Origin: Alviniconcha marisindica
Taxonomy: Eukaryota; Mollusca; Gastropoda; Provannidae
Direction: 5' to 3'
DNA length: 64,000 nt
Assembly (NCBI GenBank): GCA_018857735.1
Contig: JABMCL010003271.1
Location: forward strand, 596,001-660,000
Below the pieces are notes generated by a model, which was not told the origin of the DNA, searched no databases, and saw only the letters and a program-made list of their open reading frames with translations. Made by a program: the position numbers and the translations under genes. How positions within the stretch are numbered: the stretch's first letter is position 1; each line of letters begins with the position of its first letter. Positions 11,049 through 20,000 of the stretch are shown here, piece after piece.

Positions 11049-14000
11049 AAGAGAGAGAGAAAGTGAGTGTGTGTGACAGCATGAGTGTACTGGTGACAGT
11101 AAATGAGAGAGTGTGGTGACATCCAGTTTTATTTCCTGCTTGGGGGGGGGGCAGGCGGGCGGGCTGGCTGGCTGTTGTGACTTGGTGGACTGGGCTTTGG
11201 TGGGTTGGGGTTCAGTGAGTGTAAAGGTCAGTGGAGGACAGATGAGGTCCTAGCACTTGGCCTAGGGAACATGTGACCTTGATGCACTAGCTGCTGTGGG
11301 CTTCTGTCCAAAGGTTTCGTGCTCACAAGCAGTTTCAACTGGGTGTTGACCAGAAATATGTTGGATTATCCCACTCAGTAGCTCTGTTAGTCAGTTACTT
11401 GGTACACTTGCATTTTAGGCAGTCTTTTAAATCATTCATCACCTCTGAACCTACTTACAGTGGCTGGATTAATTAGACACGTTCGTCTTGTGGTATTCAT
11501 TTTTTGCAATTGTAAAATAAAATTAACAGACCTGCTAAAGTTACCATATAGGTAACTTTAGCAGGTCTGTTAATTTTATTTCTCTCTTTTTGTCCTTTGG
11601 CAGCTGAAACCATTGCACAAGTGTTTTTTTCTCTCACTTAACCATGAAATATAACACTCGCCTGTGTTGATGAGGATAGCCCTAAATTATTAGTTCCCAA
11701 GTCAGTGCTTTCATTGGGCCCTCCATTTCAGAAAGAACAGAGGCAGAATCATCAGGGTAAATTTATTTCCACAATGTTTCTTTCACATATGAGCACATCT
11801 TCTGTCTTTTCTGACTAGTCTGAGTCATAAAAACTTTGACACTGACACTGTGACAGGAAGTTTTTGTCAAAGTTAAACTGTGTGTGGTTAAATGTGTGTG
11901 TGTGTGTGCAAGGAATACAATATTATGACTAGATGTAATTTATTATTTTTGATGTTTTAAGGTATACATTATTGTTGATCTTGTGTGCTCACACTTGTCG
12001 GTGAGATACAGCGCTATAGAAATGACAGGTATTATTATTATGATTATTATTAAAGGCCTTTACTGTTTTAGACCTGGCTTCTGACTTCAGAGTCTGATCA
12101 CAAGACACTGATTCAGTTGAATGTGGGGGGATGACCTGTAGTGGACTTTATGTACCTTGTATTAACTCACATATGCTCATAATATGCTCATCGTATGCTC
12201 ATAATATGTAACTGAATGATGTATGGCATGTGTTCATCTGGTGCTGTGAGCATGCTATGTTTTGTGTGGAAATTCTCATGTATAAGTTTCACTCACTCAT
12301 TCATGCCTATATATATATGTATATATATGTATAAATAATGCCTGTAATTTGATATCTATTCATCAGTAGCTTAGCAAGGACTAGTTGTTAGACAGGTTTT
12401 TGACTGAACCTAAACTACAATCCTTGTAAAATAAAGTTTTCGAGTTCGAGTTCACATACCTGGTGAGAGTTACTGTGGGCCACACAGCTCTTTGCTTTTG
12501 TGTTTATGTGATGCCTTTTTACTTGTTTGAGCACTACATTCCCCTGTTTTCTTGGGGAAATGGCACTTTGAAAAAGTGTTTAATTATTATGAATATGAGT
12601 ATCATTTGCTTGTTGATTGAAGACATGAAGTTTGAATAGTTTTCCCCTTTTGGTGTTTTCTATTTCTGCAGTGCAGTTTTGATTATAAAAATATTAAAAA
12701 TAAACCAACTCAACTTAGTGAATACGGGCCGCTGTATTGGTAATTTATACGTTATTGATTACATTTAAAGCCAGCTTCAGGGTAAAACAATGAAAAGGGT
12801 TGGAACAGTTACGCTGACAAGGACGCAGCCACTGGTACAGAGTAGCTAGGCTCAGACCTGTCCCAAAGGGCAGCACCATGGTTCATTCATGGAGGAAACA
12901 ATCCATTTGGACAGTAAAGTATACCAGAAAGTGAACTTCAGAGATGATCTGGGCCCACACATTTACAGGATGAAGAGCAAATAGCCTGTTGTGTTGATCA
13001 TGCCTATCGTCTAAGCGGTGATGACACAAACATGTTGGCACATGTGCAGTGCAGATAGGACTATTTGGCTGGCCTAAATGCATTTAAAGTTATGGACATA
13101 TTTTTTGACACTTATCGATTTCAGCAGCCTAAATGCCATTTTACTTATGTATATATATTATATATGGCTGCTCTGAATCAGATGCACTTGTGTGCAATGG
13201 CTGGAGTATTGCTGAGAAAGTGTGTGTGTGGGGTGTGTTGTTTTATTTGTACTGCTGGACAAGACTGCCTTTGTCAAAATGGCATTTAGAATTAGATGCA
13301 TTTGTGTTTGCTGACTGGCCAGTCTTCACCTTGTTACTGTGCAGGCAATGTGGAGTCCTTTGAGAATGCCTTTGAAGATTCTGACTTCAGTGCTGGCGCC
13401 ATTGCTCTGTCTTTCTACTCAGGCTTCTGGGCCTACAGTGGATGGTATGTTGTGTGTGTGTGTGGGTTCGTTGCTGACTTGTGAAATGAACACAAATAAA
13501 TGACATGAAAAATAGTGTGCATGTGTCCTTTCCATATGCAGGCATTCATATATGTGCAAGCTTGCATGTATCTGTTTGTGTGCAAATTTATACATGTGTG
13601 TTTGTGCGTTTTAGACTTTTATTGATCATCAAGTTTTATAAACCCAAACATTTCAGAATTGTGTGAACAGTGTTTTAGTATACATCAGTTGTAAGAAGTA
13701 ATCCCCTGAGGAAGGCAGCTGTGCCAGAAATTTTGGACATTTTAAAGACGACTTAATTTTCTTTGAATTTCTCAGTTGGGGAAGGGGGGTTGCAGGGTGG
13801 CATGTGCATGAAATAGCTGCATGCATACATGTTATGTGTTCGTATGTTTGTGTCTGTGTGTGTTTGGAACCTGTCAGATGATGTATTCTTTCACCTTTTG
13901 GCTTGCAGGAGCTATCTGAACTTCTTGACAGAAGAGTTGGTTGAACCGCACAAGTGAGTGAAGTCTTTAAAAAAACTACCACAAACCTCATCCAATGACA

Positions 14001-17000
14001 GGGTTCGCACGGTTTTTGAAGGTCTTTAAAAGTTTGGGGGAGATTTAGGATACACATTTCAAGGCTGTGAAAGTTTGTGAATTTTGTGGTTTCAGAATGC
14101 CGGGAAAAAACTATCAGCTTATCGGTCAGAAACTGCATTTCCAAGACTGAACAGTACTCAGTAGTGTTTTTTTTGTTGCTGTGCGAAATCACAAAGAATG
14201 CACTTCCTGTCAGTTTTCACTGATAGAGTGTGTCGGCCATTGGCTACCCTAAAGGATGCGCCTCTATACCGGATGTGTGGAAGAGTTGTTTTTCTGTGCC
14301 AGGTTTTGTAAAAAGATTTGTGAATTTGAAAGGATTTTTATGTATGAACCCTGCATGACACTGTTAATTGGTTTATTTCTTCAATTTTGTGTACAACACA
14401 TGTGACGTGCTTTGGCTGGAAATGAATCCATTTAAACTTGATAGGAACTGAATTATTTCCATGTGCATTTTGGCCAGTAATCAAAGTGAATTTGTTGATG
14501 TGCGATGTGTGTATAGAAATCTTCCTCATGCTAAAGTTTTAATGGATTTGTTTCTGGAATGTCTTTTAATATTGACTCTTTAGCGTGATTTGTTGATACA
14601 GGGTTTGCATTAACCAGTAATTTCCAGTATTTTATTGGTTAAAATCAGTAGTAGATAACGGAAAAATATGCAGCACTCTGTCTGACGTACTGGCCGTTAA
14701 TTTGACTGACCGCTTGTTTTTCAGTTCTCAAAAACAACAACTGTTTCTTGCTCACTCTTTAGCATGATTTACTGACACAGAGTTTGCGTTAACCAGTAGG
14801 TTCCAGTATTTTAGTATTTTTACTGGTTAAAATCGGTAAATAACAGAAAAATATTCAGCACTCAGTCAGGCTGTTAGTTTGACTTGCTGGTGGTGGTTTT
14901 TCAGTTCTCAAAAGAAAAAGAAGAAAGAAAAGTGTGTTTCTGTGCTTTGATGAACTGTGTTTTCACCATGGTATTATTACTGTTACCTTTATGGTTGACT
15001 GGGCATCAAGCGTGGAAAATCGGGAATAATATTTTTCATAATTTGTGTCATGCTTCCATCAGAAATCTGCCCCGCGCTATCATGATCTCCATGTGCACTG
15101 TGATCTGTGTCTACCTGGTGGCCAACATTGCCTATCTGGGCGTTCTCTCCGCCCCGCAGATGACGCAGTCTACTGCAGTGGCTGTTGTGAGTGTCTCCCA
15201 GAACATGGACTGTCTTTATGATGCGATTGTCATGATATAACCGTAATGGTTGACTGGGAATGAACCACCAAATTATTTACTCACTTTTATGATGCGGCAT
15301 TCAGCTTGAATCAGGTTGAGTTTTGATAGACAACAGAGATTTGCTACTGAGAAAATTTAGTTGGGGCTTGTTTTATTTGATCAGTACATCATGTATTGCA
15401 GATTAATTTGTCAAATTTGTTGATGATTTCCTGGATCTAAGCTCAGGACCTGGAGTAAGATGTGTAAGGTGTGCCTGATGTATGCCAGTTAAAGATTTTC
15501 TTTGTGTGTAAATATTTTTTTTGTGTGTGTGTTGTGTTTATAGGTTTTATTTAGTAACGCTAACAGCAAATGTTGGTCAGCTATAAGCCTGGCAGTCTCT
15601 TGAAAATGAGGAATCTTTAATAAGTGTATTACTTTGTTTTTGATGTTTTTTTTCACTTGCAGACCTTTGCGGAGCGGACAATGGGTGTCATGCAGTGGCT
15701 GATGCCTATCCTGATTGCTATCTCTGTGTTGGGAACAATCAACGGCACCATTCTATCCATGTCAAGGTAAGGCTGTTCTGACTATACTATCCTGATCTCT
15801 GTGTCGGGAACAGTCAACAGCACCATGCTATCCAGGTCAGGGTACAGCTGTCTTGACTGTACAGTGATCACAATACTTATCCTGATCTCAGTGTGTGTTT
15901 TGGGAACAATCAACAACACCATTCTAACCATGTCACATAGTACGGCTGTTCTGACTGCCTGTGTCATGGTTGGACTGTTTTGGCATTTCTTGGTGATGGA
16001 AGATACAGCGCTAGCTTTTTGACCCATTGTGGTCAAGGTACAGTGTTTTGTTATATCCATCCCTGTTCAACGAAGGCTATACTGATGGCCATTTTACAGA
16101 GATTTCAGTGACAGGTGATTTCCTTGGCTACTTTCCAGAGATTTCAGTGACAGGTGACTTCTTTGGCTACTTTCCAGAGATTTCAGTGACAGGTGGCTTC
16201 CTTGGCCACTGTCCAGAGATTTCAGTGGCAGGTGGCTTCCTTGGCCACCGTCCAGAGATTTCAGTGACCGGTGACTTCCTTGGCCACCGTCCAGAGATTT
16301 CAGTGACCGGTGACTTCCTTGGCCACCGTCCAGAGATTTCAGTGACCGGTGACTTCCTTGGCCACCGTCCAGAGATTTCAGTGACCGGTGACTTCCTTGG
16401 CCACCGTCCAGAGATTTCAGTGACCGGTGACTTCCTTGGCCACCGTCCAGAGATTTCAGTGACCGGTGACTTCCTTGGCCACCGTCCAGAGATTTCAGTG
16501 ACCGGTGACTTCCTTGGCCACCGTCCAGAGATTTCAGTGACCGGTGACTTCCTTGGCCACCGTCCAGAGATTTCAGTGACAGGTGACTTCCTTGGCCACC
16601 GTCCAGAGATTTCAGTGACAGGTGACTTCCTTGGCCACTGTCCAGAGATTTCAGTGACTGGTGATTACCATGGACAGTTGGCTCAGCTCCGGAAAAACGT
16701 AGAGACTGAAGAAACTGATCTATGCAAATTGTGTGTTGCAGGTTATTTTTCATTGGGGCCCAGAACAACCACATGCCGCTGTTCATGTCCATGGTCCAGT
16801 TCAAGTACATGACACCTGCCACCTCCCTCGTTGTCATTGTAAGTCAGATAGTGGAATGGAGAGCTTCCTTCAGAGTGCCTGGCTTCCCATTTTTGTTGCC
16901 TTATTCTTGTATAAATTGCTGAACAAAACCTTAGCAGTACTAAACAGGCCCTCTTTTCCATTTATGATGATGTTTTTTTCTACAGCTAGGAGTTTTTGTA

Positions 17001-20000
17001 CAGTGTTTTCATGGGAGTATGTTTCTCAGCAGCGCTCCTGAATTTAGCGTGCTTGTACATTAGCAGCAGACAAGAGTGTGATTTTGCAGGAGTTGTTTCC
17101 TCTCTTCAGCTTTCAAGAAGCCTTAAGAGTTAAGACATTAGCAGCAGACAAGAGTGTGATTTTGCAGGAGTAATTTCCTCTCTTCAGCTTTCAAGAAGCA
17201 TTAAGAGTTAAGACTCCAGTTTGGGGGTAAGATCTAAAGATGTTTTGCACAGTGATTCAGCCGGTAAGGAACAGCTTAGGAAATGGGCGGAAATGCTCAG
17301 ACTGGATGTAATTCTGGAGGCTTTGCCTCTGGGACCCTGTTCTTTTCTCCCCCCCCCCCCCCTCCCCCCCACCAGCTGCTTCCTGCTCACATTACTACGG
17401 ACCCCACCCCCCCCCCCCCCACTCTCACCCCCCCCAGGGGCTTCCTTCTGATCTTATAGTTATACATCCCCCTGGACTCCATCCCCACCACCCCTGTCCC
17501 TTGATCTTACCTATGCAACCCCTTGAACCTCAAACATTTTCAGTCAGAACTGTATTCACTGACCTAGCTTGCCAGTCTCATCCTTAAGCCCGTTCTTAAT
17601 TGGGCGAACTTTTCTTCGCGAACCTAGTTGGAAGTATTTGTCGAAGCTATATTTGGGGTCCAAAAAGCTTCACTCAACATGTTCTGGGAACATTCGCCCT
17701 ATTCGATGATCATTGCCTCTGATTGGCTGAGAGCAGAGCTCTCCTGTGAATGAAGAAAAAATAAAAATGGATGACAGTGTTGCTAGGTTCTTCTCTCGCT
17801 TCGGAGGGAATTTGTTTATTTGTTGACTTGTGGGAGGCGCAGCCTTGTCTCGGAAACCCAGAATGAGATAGTAGTTAGTTGAATTACCCTGTGAGGGATG
17901 ATTAAAGTATATTGACTTGACCTGACTTGACTTTAGCCTACATTTTCGATCATGCTGTCTGCTGCGCGTCTGCCGCAAGTTCGGGCCAAAGCTTGCATCT
18001 CATTACGAGCCAGTTGAGAACGAAGTAAAGTTTGGACTGTCTGAACCATGTTCGGCGAACTAAAAGTTCAATTAAGAAACGAATTATAGTTCGTCGAAGT
18101 GTCCGAAGTATGTTTGGCGAACAAACATTCGCCCAGTTAAGAATGGACTTTAGTTTTGCTCACCAGAGTGGGGGCTGTGTGCAGTGCCTCTTTGCTGTTA
18201 CCTTGAGTGATTCCTAGTGGTGATGGCTGAGATTTTTGTGTATGCAGCTTCCCCACCCCCCACCCTCCTTCTGTGCTGCTGTATTCAGTACCTGACTGAC
18301 TGTTGCAGCTGTTCCAGATTGACTGTTGCAGCGGTGTTGCTTGTTTCTGTGTTGACCTCGTAGGTTGACCATGTTGCAGCTGCCCCCCGATAGCGTTCTG
18401 CTGTTCACCTCCCGGATTGACTGTTGTCGCAGCTCCCGGTAGTGTTCGCCTCCTGGACTGACTTTTTTGCCGCGGCCCCATTGATAGTGTTCACCTCCCA
18501 GATTAATGTTGTTGCCGCAGCCGCCAGTAGTGTTCACCTCCTGGATTAACTTTGTCCCTGATAGTGTTCACTTCTCTGAATGACCTTGTTGCCTCTGCCC
18601 TCAATAGAGTTCACCTCCCAGAATGACCTTGTTGCCGCTGCCCCTGATAGAGCTCACCTCCCAGAAGGACTTTTTGCTGCTGCCCCGGATAGTGTTCACC
18701 TCCCAGAATGACTGTTGCCGCTGCCCCTGATAGAGTTCACCTCCCAGAATGACTTTGTTGCCGCTGCCCCAGATAGAGTTCACCTCCCAGAATGACTGTT
18801 AATGCTGCTCCTGATAGAGTTCACCTCCCAGAATGACTTTGTTGCTGCTGCCCCGGATAGTGTTCACCTCCCAGAATGACTGTTGCTGCTGCTCCTGATA
18901 GTGTTCACCTCCCAGAATGACGTTGTTGCTGCTGCCCCTGATAGAGTTCACCTCCCAGAATGACTTTGTTGCTGCTGCCCCGGATAGTGTTCACCTCCCA
19001 GAATGACTTTGTTGCCGCTGCCCCTGATAGAGTTCACCTCCCAGAATGACTGTTAATGCTGCCCCTGATAGAGTTCACCTCCCAGAATGACTGTTAATGC
19101 TGCTCTTGATAGTGTTCACCTCCCAGAATGAATTTGTTGCTGCTGCCCCTGACAGTGTTCACCTCCCAGAATGACTTTGTTGCTGCTGCCCCTGATAGTG
19201 TTCACCTCCCAGAATGACTGTTGTTGCTGCCCCTGATAGTGTTCACCTCCCAGAATGACTTTGTTGCTGCTGCCCCGGATAGTGTTCACCTCCCAGAATG
19301 ACATGACCTTGTTGCCACTGCCCCTGATAGAGTTCACCTCCCAGAATGACCTTGTTGCCACTGCCCCTGATAGAGTTCACCTCCCAGAATGACTGTTACT
19401 GCTGCTCCTGATAGTGTTCACCTCCCAGAATGACTTTGTTGCTGCTGCCCCTGATAGTGTTCACCTCCTAGAATGACTGTTGCTGCTGCCTCTGATAGTG
19501 TTCACCTCCCAGAATGACTTTGTTGCGGCTGCCTCTGATAGTGTTCACCTCCCAGAATGAATTATTGCCGCTGCCCCTGATAGCATGTTCACCTGATTGT
19601 TTCTGTTGCAGCTGTCCTTGGTACTGTGTTACCAAGCGTCAGGGGACATCTGGTACCTGATTGAGATGGAAGGGTTTGGCTTTGCGTCAGTGCTGACCAT
19701 GGTGTTTGCTGGCCAGGTGTACCTGAGGTACAAAGAGCCCAACCTGCATCGACCCATCAAAGTAAGGGGCTATTCGCTAAGAGGGTTGTGGGTTCAGAGT
19801 ATAATAATAATGAAATTTGTCTGTTCTTCTCATACAGTGCTGATCCCAGACAACATTGGAAGTTCATGCATTACAACAAGACTAGTAATAATTAATACAT
19901 TGTAATACATAAAAAACGAGCTTGCTTGATTCCCCCCTCTCCCTTCCCCACTCCTAATGTCCCATTCACACACACATACGTACATGCACACACACGCGTA

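Larger units (their letters stand above)
7363..13344 (+). other. Gene 1 intron 2 (about 6 kb)
   Basis: The largest intron of gene 1 contains a 64-bp tandem duplication, SINE-like pieces, a roughly 1.1-kb minisatellite and a perfect palindrome. I see no coding exon in it. Confidence 0.85.

Noticed and set aside
16027..16837. Open frames of about 250 codons on both strands with a 13-residue repeat
   Set aside because: They are created by a 39-bp minisatellite inside an intron, and each strand is equally open. No start context, splice support or family similarity was found.
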